Source: Piezodorus guildinii
Lineage: Eukaryota > Arthropoda > Insecta > Hemiptera > Pentatomidae
DNA length: 64,000 nucleotides
Reading direction: 5' to 3'
Assembly: GCA_023052935.1 (NCBI GenBank)
Contig: CM041292.1
Span: forward strand, 109,727,147-109,791,146
Below the pieces are notes generated by a model, which did no database searches, was not told where the DNA came from, and saw nothing but the letters and a program-made list of their open reading frames with translations. A program made the translations under genes and the position numbers. Numbering within the stretch: position 1 is the stretch's first letter; each line of letters opens with the position of its first letter. This document shows positions 8,405 to 18,850 of this stretch, piece after piece.

Positions 8405-10596
8405 GCTTATTGCAAATTTTTTTTTTTTTGCAGATAGCAAATAACATTAAAACTCAAACAAAAACAATTGTAAATAAATAAATAAAATTAAAATATTTCT
8501 TTTTAACAAACCAAGCAATATAATTTCGTTTAAGCTGCAAAGAAATTTATTTTAGCAAACTCATTTCGATTCTTTGGTTATATATCTGTCAACTCTGCCT
8601 CGTATTTCAGATTACAAGAAACTACTCCTTTGTCTAATACTTTATTTAAATTACTGCCCGAACTAAGTTTTAACTTCTTCCAAAACTGTATTATCCATCT
8701 AAGTTAGCTTTTTGGCTATTTATTTTCTTTAATTCTTGTTAAGTGTTTAAACTATTGTATTTACGATTTCATAATTGTCATTAATCTCTTTCAGTCAATA
8801 TCTCTGAATGTATTCGGTCAATATATACATACAGCAAGAGTGGAAAGGTCGATTTTTTTTGTTTTATTGGTCCACTAAGAAAGTCAATGTAATACTGCTA
8901 AGTCGGATTCTAACCGGCGCCAATCAAGATTCGAGGTTCCTCCATTTACGCCTTAACTCTTGATGTGCTATCAAAGCATTATAAGAAATGATTATCTTGA
9001 GAAATTAATGTTGTTACGTCTCCTTTAGTCAGCGTCATTGATCTATGGCTTTCTCATGGAGCTGAATTTAAATGAAAAGAGGAATATATATAAAATTGAT
9101 TAAAATTACAAGGGATGAATGCTTTGTCTATTGACTCTATATAATGAGTTTGAAATTCAAATAACTCTCTATTTACGTATATTTAAACAATATTTTAAAA
9201 ACAGAGAAGGATTTATAAACCTAATGACTTTTCGTTAAAGTAATATATAAGCTCAATCCTACTCAGTGTCACCTTTATCTTATATCTCTCATAATTTTAA
9301 ATTTCTAAATATGATGTACCACATACGTTTGATGTACGATATTCCACTATTAATATTCTCGAGCATAATTTGTTTTTTTTTCTAAGGAAAATGAATATGT
9401 TGTTCTGAATCACGTGTGCCCAGTGTTTTCTTGCATCACTTTAGACGCAGCGATGTTCTCGATCAGTTATACCGTAGACATTGCATCTTCTGATATATTC
9501 TTATGTCCATGGCTCATTCTGGTGTGTCTGATCCTTAGGCGAGTGACTGTCAATGAAAGACTCCAATCGTTTGTTTCCCTTATTTATATCCGAAACATTA
9601 GACTAAAAAGTGCACCAGGCTTCTTTGGATTGGTTTTGTTCGTTTCGTTGTAATTCCTCCATGGCTTAATACCAAGATTAATTTAATTGTTTGAAACTTA
9701 AACTTTGGATTACCTTGAAAGCCAAGTAGAAATCGTTTTAAATCAGGAAACGACTATATTTAAAACCTTTAATTAAAAATCAGGAATAAAATTATAGCAA
9801 AGAGCTATGAGTTGAGTACCGATTGGATGGGAGGGAGTCTTTACTAAATGGTCCTCCGTAAGTAATACCGTTGAAGTCATTATAGGTAGCTAAGAGAGTT
9901 AAAGGGCTTTATTTTAGGATATCAGAAGGATTGTTGATTTAGAAAAAGATTTTAAAGAAAAATTGCAGGGTTGCTTGTCAAGAGAGGTATAATCTTAGTA
10001 GGAGAAACGTAGAATTTTTGTGAGGGGTATGTTTCGGAAATCGGAGGGCAGTTCAAGAAGTGAAAAGTAGATTGATATTGTGAAAAATCAAAGATGCCTG
10101 GCGTTGTTTTTCTAGCGATCTGGAAACTATAACAGAAGATAATGTCTACAGAACTCTTATAAGTCACTCATCGACTTCCTACAGTAAGCTTATGATAGGG
10201 TAACATTCATTAAAATGCTAAAATATAAACAATTACTGTAAGAGTATTTGTTTGTACTTGATATAAAATCTGTTGTGTGAATAAAGTCTGTTTCTATTGT
10301 CCATTGATGTCGCAGTATGTAAAATTACTAAGGAAAGATTAAATCAAATTCAGTTCTGAGTTCAAATTGTAGTGATATTCTTCAAATTATCATACCAATA
10401 TCTATCTCATGATTCCTCGCAGAACGTTTTGTTGCATGTTTTATCGCGTTAAGTAGGTTAGTGATCATAGGTTAGTGTTTGTCGTGGACTCAGAGCGTGA
10501 AAATATCTAATTAGCAACGAGTGAGATAGCAACCGTGTGAATGTTCCCAACTCCTACTTGTAAAACATATGTAACAGAATTAATCTTAATCCTCCT
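8405..10596. other. No gene recognised
   Basis: AT-rich DNA. Frames of 79 codons (9414-9653, plus) and 71 codons (9952-10167, minus) are open but show no domain and no splice context I would defend. No repeats were recognised. Confidence 0.4.
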
Positions 10597-10598
10597 TA

Positions 10599-10676
<78 letters not shown>

Positions 10677-10702
10677 TGTGTGTGTATGTATGTATGTATG
10701 TT
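10597..10702. repeat. (TA)n, (TG)n and (TATG)n compound microsatellite
   Basis: A long TA run followed by short TG and TATG repeats. Confidence 0.95.
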
Positions 10703-10794
10703 TAGCCTTTAGAGTTAATTATTAATTTAAAAAATAAGTACGTTCTGGATTTAACTGATATCTTGTACGCACTATAAATAAAATTCTAGCTTTT

Positions 10795-11185
10795 CCCTCG
10801 TTTCCTATCTGAATCGAACTGGCAATGCCCAGCTTTCCCTCTCATGTCCTGAGCGTATGAGGTTGGCTCTAGCGCCCTTACTCAGCCTCCACTGGCTCTC
10901 AAGACTAGTTTGACCACTAGTGGGTCTCGGGATTTGATCCGGAAATCCCAGGGGCAGTGTTTAAACATTCCATGTTGGTATGAATGTGGCCAAGGTTATT
11001 ATTATTATTTGATTTTATTATTTATTTTTAAAAATTTTATTTTTATTTAATTTTGTCTTCTTTATTTAATTTTGTCTTCTTTATTTAATTATTCTTGTAA
11101 TTATTTTGCACATTTGGAATGAATGGTTTCTTCTAGCTGTAATACTCATTGCCCCAGACGGTGGCAGACTGTATTATCTCTGAAT
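10795..11185. repeat. Unclassified repeat, possibly tRNA-related SINE plus AT-rich tail
   Basis: A block less AT-rich than its surroundings (10795-10980). On the reverse strand it contains GGCTGAGTAAGGGCGCTAGAG and, further on, GCCAGTTCGATTC, which resemble the A and B boxes of a leucine-type tRNA. A (TTA)n run and three ~20-bp copies of TTTATTTAATTTTGTCTTCT (about 11040-11091) follow, then a block ending CTGAATAAATAAG. The pieces may belong to different elements, and the tail lies on the wrong side for a reverse-strand SINE. Treat it as a low-confidence repeat call. Confidence 0.25.
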
Positions 11186-11616
11186 AAATAAGTAAAAATA
11201 CCCTTATAATCCAAACTCTTTATTTTTATTATTTACCTTACCATGAGTAAAATCATCGTAATCACTTAAATTTTCGCTATGTTGACGATTTCCCAGATCC
11301 CTTCTCTTTCATTACAACCTCTATTTTCACTTAACTATACTAGTTTCTAGGCTTCCTCCTAAATTTCCAATAATATTCTTTGGGTGTCTGAGAAGAAGAT
11401 GCCTTAGAACCTTCTAAAATTATACCATTGTGATCGGATTATACAAAATATAATATCTTCTACGTTTTTTGAAATGAGAATATTTTGAGTATACGTTTAA
11501 GCTTCTATGATAACTGGAAAATTAAAAATACAGGAGGAAATAAAATCATTGTTGAAGGCGGGAAATGCGAACTCGTGGTTTCTGGCAAGAAACTGAACGG
11601 TTAGAATTTATAAAAC

Positions 11617-12232
11617 TATTTGTTCGATAAATATTAGGCCGATTTACAAAAGAATTCTTAGATATATTTTTTTTAAACAATTTATTTAATTTCCAGTCAT
11701 CGCAACGTTTCAGCCTCTAGGGCCATTCTCAAGCTTCTGTAATCAATTAATGTTTCATTGCATTTATACATTTTCAACAATCTATTTACAACACATAATA
11801 AATTATTTTTAATAATTATGTCACCTACCATGCATATCCATGTTACATATCATTTCATTTCACCGCATTTCAGCAGCATCGTCATAATGTTTAAAATATC
11901 ATTTTTCAAAAAAAACTGTACTCAAAAATATCATATTATATTTCATCATCAATTGAAAAAATTATGACGATGCTGCTGAAAAGCGGTGAAATGAAATGAT
12001 ACGTAACATGGATATGCATGGTAGGTGACATAATTATTAAAAATAATTTATTATGTGTTGTAAATAGATTGTTGAAAATGTATAAATGCAATGAAACTTT
12101 AATTGATTACAGAAGCTTGAGAATGGCCCTAGAGGCTGAAACGTTGCGATGACTGGAAATTAAATAAATTGTTTTTAAAAAAATATAACCAAGAATTCTT
12201 TTGTAAAACGGCCTAATATTTATAGAACAAAT
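11617..12232. mobile_element. Foldback element: 0.6-kb near-perfect palindrome
   Basis: The left arm (11617-11887) is the near-exact reverse complement of the right arm (11962-12232), around a ~74-bp loop. The arms share, for example, CTGTAATCAATTAA on the left with TTAATTGATTACAG on the right, and differ by only a few bases and small gaps. The right arm carries GAGAATGGCCCTAGAGGCTGA followed by AACGTTGCG, a stem-loop motif resembling two others in the window (56.99 and 58.83 kb). No protein is encoded and no target-site duplication was found. It is either a foldback transposon or an inverted duplication of one element end. Confidence 0.8.
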
Positions 12233-12285
12233 ATTCAAACAAAAGAACAATTACGACAATGATGAGAAAAATATAAAACTATTAT

Positions 12286-12640
12286 TATATACGGACGTAA
12301 AACGTGGTCGCCCACTTTGATGTATGAACAACCTTAAGGTATTCGAGAATAAGGCACTAAATTATAATTATTTGATTTAAAGAGAGATGGGGCCCTTGAG
12401 GAAAGTAGAAGGTTACACTACGCGAAAGAGAGGTGGGTCTTTAGTAGTATAATTGAGATGATAGCATTGCTGCGAGTCAAAAACAGCGTGTAAAGTTGTT
12501 AAGCTCAGTGAAGACCAAATTCCTAAAAAGCTAGTATGCGCTGCAACGATTGTATGGCGGCCAAAAGGTATACCTACGGATTTGTGTTGGCAACATTTGG
12601 TGGTATCGGCATGAGTTTCATAAGAATGTTATTATAATGC
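12286..12640 (+). pseudogene. RTE-type reverse transcriptase C-terminal remnant
   Basis: Read across at least one frameshift and several stops, the sequence gives TWSPTL, then LKVFENKAL, then KRDGALEESRRLHY, then SEDQIPKKL and RPKGIPTD. That order matches the region after the polymerase domain in arthropod RTE-like endonuclease-reverse transcriptases (a cETW..L pattern, then LRVFENKVLRKIFG-like, KRD, LHN, then a GRRPKGRP-like basic patch). Only this 3' part remains and it cannot make protein. It is more diverged than the RTE-like copies at 40.2 and 54.0 kb, so it is older or from another family. It begins some 50 bases after the foldback element. Confidence 0.5.
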
Positions 12641-13274
12641 ATTTAGGAAAAATTCCTATAAGGTGAAAAGTCTACTATAAAATATAAAACTACCAATTAG
12701 CTGTTCATACAACCAATTTTTATTTCATTTCTATCCAATCTTCTCTTCCAATTTTTTTGTCAAATTGGTTTAGACCTTTATCATTGGACTAAAGGAATGA
12801 AGTTCAGAGATTATTTCTACGGTGCAATGAATCTGTTCTCATGAATAATGAGTCGACCGTCCCAAGATAAAACCCATAAATAAATCTTGGAAACAGATGA
12901 CGTGTAACTATCGCCGATCAGCAGAGCCTTCAATGAACCCAAAGCCTGAGAACAATATCCGATTCCACCAAGACATAGGCGAGTCTATTTTTGCCATTCC
13001 AAAGCGTTATGACGACGTCTCCTACTATATAAACAACTTTTATCTCAGCATTTCATGATTCCAATCCTATTATTTTTAAAAGTTTCTTACCCAATAGCAG
13101 GTCCCTTTTCTCATATGATGGTGCAGACCTACAAAACATTAAACCGTTTATCCTTTAATTACTTTCCTACAACTGTCATTCACGGGGCTGATCAGATTTC
13201 CCATGAAACGATAGGTGTATTGCAATCGGTAGGAAGTGCTTGAATAACATCGATCAGATTATGTTACCTGTATG
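12641..13274. other. No gene recognised
   Basis: AT-rich DNA with a 62-codon open frame at 13055-13243 that shows no recognisable domain. Confidence 0.4.
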
Positions 13275-13392
13275 GATGGTGAAGAGGATGCCTAAGGACC
13301 TGTCTCTTCCAGCTCTAGTGCCTGTTCTACCATCTCCCTAAATGATATCTTTAGCTATACAATGATAATTACTGTGATAACATGGGTACTAA
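13275..13392 (-). repeat. Repeat segment E, copy 1
   Basis: The reverse complement matches 28370-28505 over about 115 bases, sharing TATAGCTAAAGATATCATT and further downstream blocks. Read in the same frame both give a YH.IAKDII..GGRTG.RA..D-type peptide, but this copy has an in-frame stop. The segment ends where SINE-B begins. The family is not recognised. Confidence 0.6.
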
Positions 13393-13685
13393 CGGGAGCC
13401 CGTGGTTGAGTGGTTAGCATGCTAGTCCCCCAAGCCAAAGGTTGTCAGTTCGAATCCCAGTTCCGGAGGTACTTTTTCAAGCATTTAATTAATTGGGGAT
13501 TCATCCCAGCCTCTCCCCCGGGTATGTGAGACCCCTCAGCCGATTGGTGGCCACTCTCAAAACTAGGCGTAGGGAGTGATCACCCTACCCTATAAAATAT
13601 CGAGAAATATCATTGTATTCTCCCAGCAGATAACTACGCTCGTCCAAGTACCTACACAGCCTGTCGCGCCACCGGAAAAAATATA
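13390..13685 (+). mobile_element. tRNA-derived SINE, family B
   Basis: The head GGGAGCCCGTGGTTGAGTGG with TTAGCATGC has A-box character, and CAGTTCGAATCCC 40-50 bases on is a good B box, so it derives from a tRNA and would use RNA polymerase III. A non-tRNA body follows, ending GCCTGTCGCGCCACCGGAAA. The flanks GGGTACTAAC and ATGTACTAAAC may be a worn target-site duplication. A 3' piece of the same family sits at 20776-20880. The head lacks a good acceptor stem, so it is not a functional tRNA gene. Confidence 0.8.
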
Positions 13686-13789
13686 TATGTACTAAACTAT
13701 CACAAGGAACGAATTTTTAAGATCTGCTGATTCCATTTTAATATTGATGAGAAATTCAATGGTTTAATATCATATATTATCATATGGTC

Positions 13790-14312
13790 ATATTCTGATT
13801 GAAATAGTGTGATGGGTATTAAATGACGATATTTTAATTTTTTTCTTTTCTAAAATGCCTTTAATTTTATAAATTCGAAAAAATTAACTGCATCATTTGG
13901 TTAGCATTGATAAAAAACAGATACATATGTTAGTTGAACGAATTCCTTATCTAACTAAAAGAGAAAAGATCAAAAATATTCTATATGCATTTTTTTGAAT
14001 TTTCTTTTAAGATAATAACAGTAATAAAGATGTATAATCATATTAAAGACACAATATTATCTTATAAATAACTAGTAAAGGTAATGGAAAGCCGATATAA
14101 CTAACTGATTTTTTATGATAATAAATATATAATAATAATATATAATAAATAATATAATAGATTATTTAATAAAACCCATATTTGTATCGATACTCAACTA
14201 ATTAATTTTTAACCTTTTTTTCACTCCTAAACAAAAAAAAAAAAATCTGAAATCGGTTTTAAAAATGAGGGTAAGCGGAAATCGTGTCTCGCAACGCTAG
14301 ATTTTTAATTTT
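13790..14312 (-). repeat. Dispersed repeat family D, partial copy 1
   Basis: Reverse-strand fragment related to the copies at 27.8, 29.6, 34.8 and 46.8 kb. The end at 14312 has the worn terminal block GTAAGCGGAAATCGTGTCTC then GCAACGCTAGAT. The inner parts (tagcattgataaaaaac, ggaaagccgatataactaac) align with the same parts of the 29.6-kb copy. Confidence 0.6.
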
Positions 14313-14744
14313 TGGCTAGCGTTTAGCTAAATTTTTAAAAAAGTTATGTGTATAGAGTCTAAAATTGGTTAGATCCGGGAGTTAAGTTAGTTTATTTAAC
14401 TATATTTAATTACCCCTGGCACATTGAAGTCGATCATTGTGAATTGTTCGTATGCGTTTGCATCTTAGTGTTTTACCTATAAATGTTTAATACATTAAAT
14501 TATTATATGTATACACACTTTCCCAGAATTAAACACTGTATAGGTTAATTTTATAGCAATTCCTAGTATGGGCTTTAATGCATTTTAGATTGCAGCAATA
14601 GGTTTGTAAAATTGATGCATGCTAGGAACACATCAATCGAAGAACACTATTTAAACAATGCCAATTATTTTTTTCTTTCAAAAGGACTACGTCAACTCCA
14701 ATAACAATAGCATTGAGAGTAGTTACAAAAAATGAATGAATACT

Positions 14745-14995
14745 TAATGTTTGTTTGTTTATTTATTTAACGTCCCTTTATGCTGCTGTAGGTAATCGGA
14801 CGTTCCTACAGCGGGATACCTAAATCTTGCCTATTCAGGTTTAATTAGAAAAGGGATCTTTAACGAGTGCCTGACATCGCACAGGCTCGAAACAACTTTT
14901 CCACGTCCCCTCCGAAGGACGGCATAACTATGAATTTTTTACACCCATTAACCTTTGGGTAGCGACCCTGCTACAGGTGATCCCTTGAATACTTA
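14745..14995 (-). mobile_element. tRNA-headed SINE, family A, copy 1
   Basis: Reverse-orientation copy aligned with 57505-57745. Shared blocks include TAATCGGACG, CAGGTTTAATTAG with AGGGATC, and CGAGTGCCTGACATCGCACAG. The tRNA-like head lies at the right end and is badly worn here. Confidence 0.65.
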
Positions 14996-16379
14996 ATAGT
15001 TTTCAATATAGTTTCCTAAACTTTTTTTCTTAACTCGACCATCCGGATTTGCGTTCCTCTGAACCGGATTTTCAAAAACAATAAATCATATTACACTTGA
15101 TTTTTTTTTCTCTAAAAATGTTGACTGAATTTCGTAGTGACATGTATACTTTCTTGTTTTTCATTCTCCATATGAAAATCCTAATGGCATTGAGTTGAGA
15201 CAGGATGCTTGGGCAACAGAGGTTAACGATATTCAGTGGCAAATGCTGTTAGTGAGCCCCTTGACATGATAGTAGGCAGATGTCTCTTCAGTATTCAGAC
15301 AAGACAAAACCCTTCCCATGATGATTTTATCATGACTGTCGGAGTCGGATGTATTTTTATTTACTTGTCTTTGAAAACTGCAATTAATAGATAATCTTCA
15401 GAAACATTGGAGAGCTTATGTTTCAAAATCAAATTGATTGCGCGAATTCGCGAAAAATACTGAAAAGAAAAAACAATTTATGCATATATATACATAAGAT
15501 AAAGATATATAATCAGTTTATGAATTTTCAACTTTTAAATACTATCAGTATTTTTCCAGCTTATTTAGCATTAACTACTTTTATCTAATAATATATAAGT
15601 TTTATTTGTTCATTATATTTTCTTCCGTTATTGCTTACTATCTCTCATATCCAAATGAATTTCTATTAGACAATTTTTTTAGTGTCAAGTACAGGAGTTT
15701 ATAAATGGAGAAAAATTATAGCAATAAATAAAATATCAATTTTAAAAACAGGATATTAGTTGAATTACATAAAGTTGTAATAAATTAATTCATTATTTCG
15801 TAATATTATCATTAAATTTTAAAATGGTCACATATATAATCATTTTTAGCATTTTATGCTTCATTTTCCCTCTAAATCTTGGCCTTTCCTCCATTATTTT
15901 ACTAAAAATAACAAAAGTAAAATATTGCTTTAATTTATAAGAATAAAATATCAGTACGAATAAATATTTAGTTAGAACATTAACTGTAATATCTCTATAT
16001 TTAAATTTATACCAGAAACAATTTCGAAAGATCTGAAATATGTGCACGCTTTGTAATACTAGTTAAGGCAACAACACAAAGAGCAAGAAATTTAATTTGA
16101 AATTCATATAGTCACATGATTTCGTTTTAATCCTTTTAGCTCTTGTTTTATTTCATACAACAAATAAAAAGATCCGTTAACTAACCATTAACTACATTAT
16201 TCACTTTTGAACTTTAACATCTCGCTTTTTGTAAATAATTATTTGATTATTTTAAAAACAATGAAGAAAATGTAAATTTTGTTTGACAGAAACATAATTT
16301 ACGTTTAAGTTTGAATAGGTGTGTTCATTTAAATTTTTCTTCTATATTTAGAAACAGGAAAAATCCTTTTGTTTATACA

Positions 16380-16380
<1 letters not shown>
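14996..16380. other. No gene recognised
   Basis: AT-rich DNA. An 84-codon minus-strand frame (15793-16047) has no recognisable domain and the composition of its surroundings. Confidence 0.4.
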
Positions 16381-16455
<75 letters not shown>

Positions 16456-16460
16456 TATGT
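16381..16460. repeat. (AT)n microsatellite
   Basis: Pure AT dinucleotide run of about 70 bases ending ATACATATATATG. It accounts for an apparent minus-strand Ile/Tyr frame. Confidence 0.95.
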
Positions 16461-17276
16461 TGTGCGTTTAAATAAAATTAGTGAAGTAAAATTACAGCCT
16501 TCAATTATATATTCGATTCTGACCTTCACCTAGCTTCATCTACATACTTATCTTAGGGCATATCATGCAAGTTTGTTCAACTGGCTCATTTCTTCTTGGA
16601 ACCTTGTTTTTGTTGTAAAATATGACATAAATTATCAGGAGATTTGTAATGTAGTGATTAAAATATAAAGTTAATTTTTATTACGGTAAGGAGAAATATT
16701 AAAACAATCGTTCACCATCAATTTTTTACTGCGATAAATAGTTTATTTGCATTTTATCGCTGGAAGGTTGTTTTAGTTATTCAGTCCTGTAACATTACTG
16801 TAAATTTTAGTCTTTTACCTCTTTACTAATAATGTACATTATTTATAATTACAATACAATTTTTACTTATATTTACCAGTAATGATTTGGCAATTTGCTC
16901 ATTTTGTAGATCTGCATCACTTAATATTTTCAAAGCTACAAGACCCAATAATTTTACTATTTCTTAACATTCTGCGAAATTATGGAAAGCTAACTTTTCA
17001 GTAGTTGGCGCCATGTTTACTGAAGTATATAATGCTTGACAGCAATCATTGAGTTCATTTGCATAATCATGTTGCGCTTATTCAGTGATCAGTATAGTGC
17101 AACGTTTGGTTGATCATGTAGTGTATAAAGCTCATCTATTTGATAATATCATACGGCTGATATTAATGAGCTAATAATATTACTGCATTCCTTTAATTAC
17201 TTGCTGTTGTTTTTTTGAATTAGAACGTTCTTGTAACACTTTTTAGATAAATAAGAATCCGAATATTTAAAAAACA
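16461..17276. other. No gene recognised
   Basis: AT-rich DNA without a supportable feature. Confidence 0.4.
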
Positions 17277-17433
17277 CTACCACAGCTGACTCACCGATTT
17301 TACAAAAACCATAAGTCGTTCTAAAATAGCCTAATGCAACTAGAGATGCGGTTACGATAGGACAAACAGCCTTTTCCAACATATTTTGCTCGATTGTATC
17401 TAAATAAGTCATAAACCAGTTTCTGTCAATCAC
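17277..17433 (-). CDS. Candidate exon, unrecognised protein
   Basis: The minus strand holds a frame beginning MIDRNWFMTYLDT and running through KAVCPIVTASLVALGYF to GFCKIG. There the DNA reads ATCGGTGAGTCAG, a strong splice-donor match. Residue use (Trp, Cys and Pro within an alternating hydrophobic stretch) is less AT-driven than neighbouring frames. An AG for a possible acceptor sits at GATTGACAG upstream, but without a good pyrimidine tract. No family is recognised and no partner exon was found. The donor may be chance. Confidence 0.22.
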
Positions 17434-17639
17434 GAGTATTAGTCCCTTACTCGTCGGTTCAGGGCTGATAATTTATAATAGTCCAAGAGTTGAAGCCGAA
17501 AAATGCGTATTATAAGAAAAAAAATTTCAATGTGATTTTCACATTTTAGTCAACTTGTAGTTTTTTTTTGTTTTTTTTGTCTGACACCTCAAATTGCTCG
17601 AAATCAAAAATTGCGGCCATCCAAAACTGTCCAAATCCA

Positions 17640-18150
17640 GAAATGGACCGCAATTTAACATTATGAAGGTATATGTCACAGAAAGCACGCATTATTTGAA
17701 AATACTTATTAATGTATATCATAACAATGACTATTAATGTATATCATGATGAGTATTATTATATCATGGGTGGTTTCTGTGATATTTACCTTCATAGCGT
17801 TAAAATGAGGTCGATTCTCCTATTAATGGCATAATGTTTATGATACATAATATTTTTTAAAGACAAATTCGAGGCCTACAGCCGCCTATTATCTTTCATA
17901 TTATAGCTTATTAGACGCTTATTAATTTTTATTATTATGAGTAGTTTGATAAAATGGGCGGTTTCTGTGATATCGGGCTGAAGATTGTTAAAAGTCGATC
18001 AATTCCTCTGTTTAAGACACAAAGTATTGTACTGACAAAGATATCTCGGTTCGGTACCTATAACACCTACAGACGTCTATATGGTCTGAAATCGTAGCTT
18101 ATTTAATCTCCATTAATTTATATTGCTATGTTTTTGACCGGCTGCTTTTC
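17640..18150. repeat. Degenerate tandem and inverted repeat block
   Basis: GGGTGGTTTCTGTGATAT (near 17766) recurs as GGGCGGTTTCTGTGATAT (near 17956). Downstream blocks keep the same order (GTTAAAA, GTCGAT, CCTACAGCCG/CCTACAGACG), giving two diverged ~190-bp units. The stretch near 17650-17690 (GAAGGTATATGTCACAGAAA) is the inverted form of the first unit's TTTCTGTGATATTTACCTTC. The block therefore mixes tandem and palindromic repeats. No coding was seen. Confidence 0.6.
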
Positions 18151-18440
18151 TAAGGCAGCGGTAGCTTCAAAAACTAGCTTACTTACTATATTTAGTCAAT
18201 ATATAAACTATATTTAATGATACCATGGATCTCCTTTCCAAAGGTATCGTGTTTACCAATCCAATAGGTGGCATGCAGGGTAAGATTAAAATAAACAAGA
18301 TTCAATTGATACATTACTATAATTATTAATTTACACATATAAGTTATATTAACCCATTGCCTAGAACTCTGATTGAGAATACTGAGGGACATTTTACTAC
18401 CTTTGCCATACAATATTACAAATAACAATATACCTTTGAA
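18151..18440. other. No gene recognised
   Basis: AT-rich DNA. A 78-codon minus-strand frame (18192-18428) is unrecognised. Confidence 0.4.
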
Positions 18441-18850
18441 ACACTTAACCGGCTGGCGAATGTGAAATCAGTCTTAGGTCCCCTTTCTCGGCATCATCCT
18501 CCAGCTGCTCTCAGAACCCCGACGGCCACCTCCTCTTCTTGTAGGTGGAACCCGACTCCCTCTTCTTGAGGATAAAACTTGACTCCACTCCCGGTTCGAA
18601 TAAGACTGCCCTACGAATCTTCTCTCCCATCCTCGTCACCTCGGGTGGGCTGACATGGGAAATACCCCGGTTGGCGGTACAGCACTTGTGATCTTATTCT
18701 TATATTTTGACCACCCTTAATATTCTTGTAGGCTGCCGCTGTAGGAAACTACCAGGGGTCTCTGGTACCGCTGGGGGGGTCCATACCGATGGGAAATCTA
18801 GGGGGCTAGGTAAACACCCTTAGATGTTTTGCCGACAAAGGTTCGCTATC
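18441..18850. other. GC-richer island, unclassified
   Basis: About 400 bases of markedly higher G+C than the flanks, with pyrimidine-rich blocks (CCTCCAGCTGCTCTCAGAAC) and GGTTCGAATAAG, which loosely resembles a polymerase III B box. It holds no long frame. It could be a worn SINE-like repeat or a relic of host sequence. Nothing else in the window matches it clearly. Confidence 0.4.

Noticed and set aside
9414..9653. 79-codon frame as a membrane protein
   Set aside because: Hydrophobic residues are expected in AT-rich random frames. No start context, splice sites or domain support it.
13390..13460. tRNA gene (also near 50850 and 57515)
   Set aside because: Only A- and B-box resemblance remains. 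Acceptor stems do not pair well and long unrelated bodies follow, so these are SINE heads.
16329..16529. Ile/Tyr repeat peptides (also at 43538-43744 and 50444-50659)
   Set aside because: Translations of (TA)n microsatellites.
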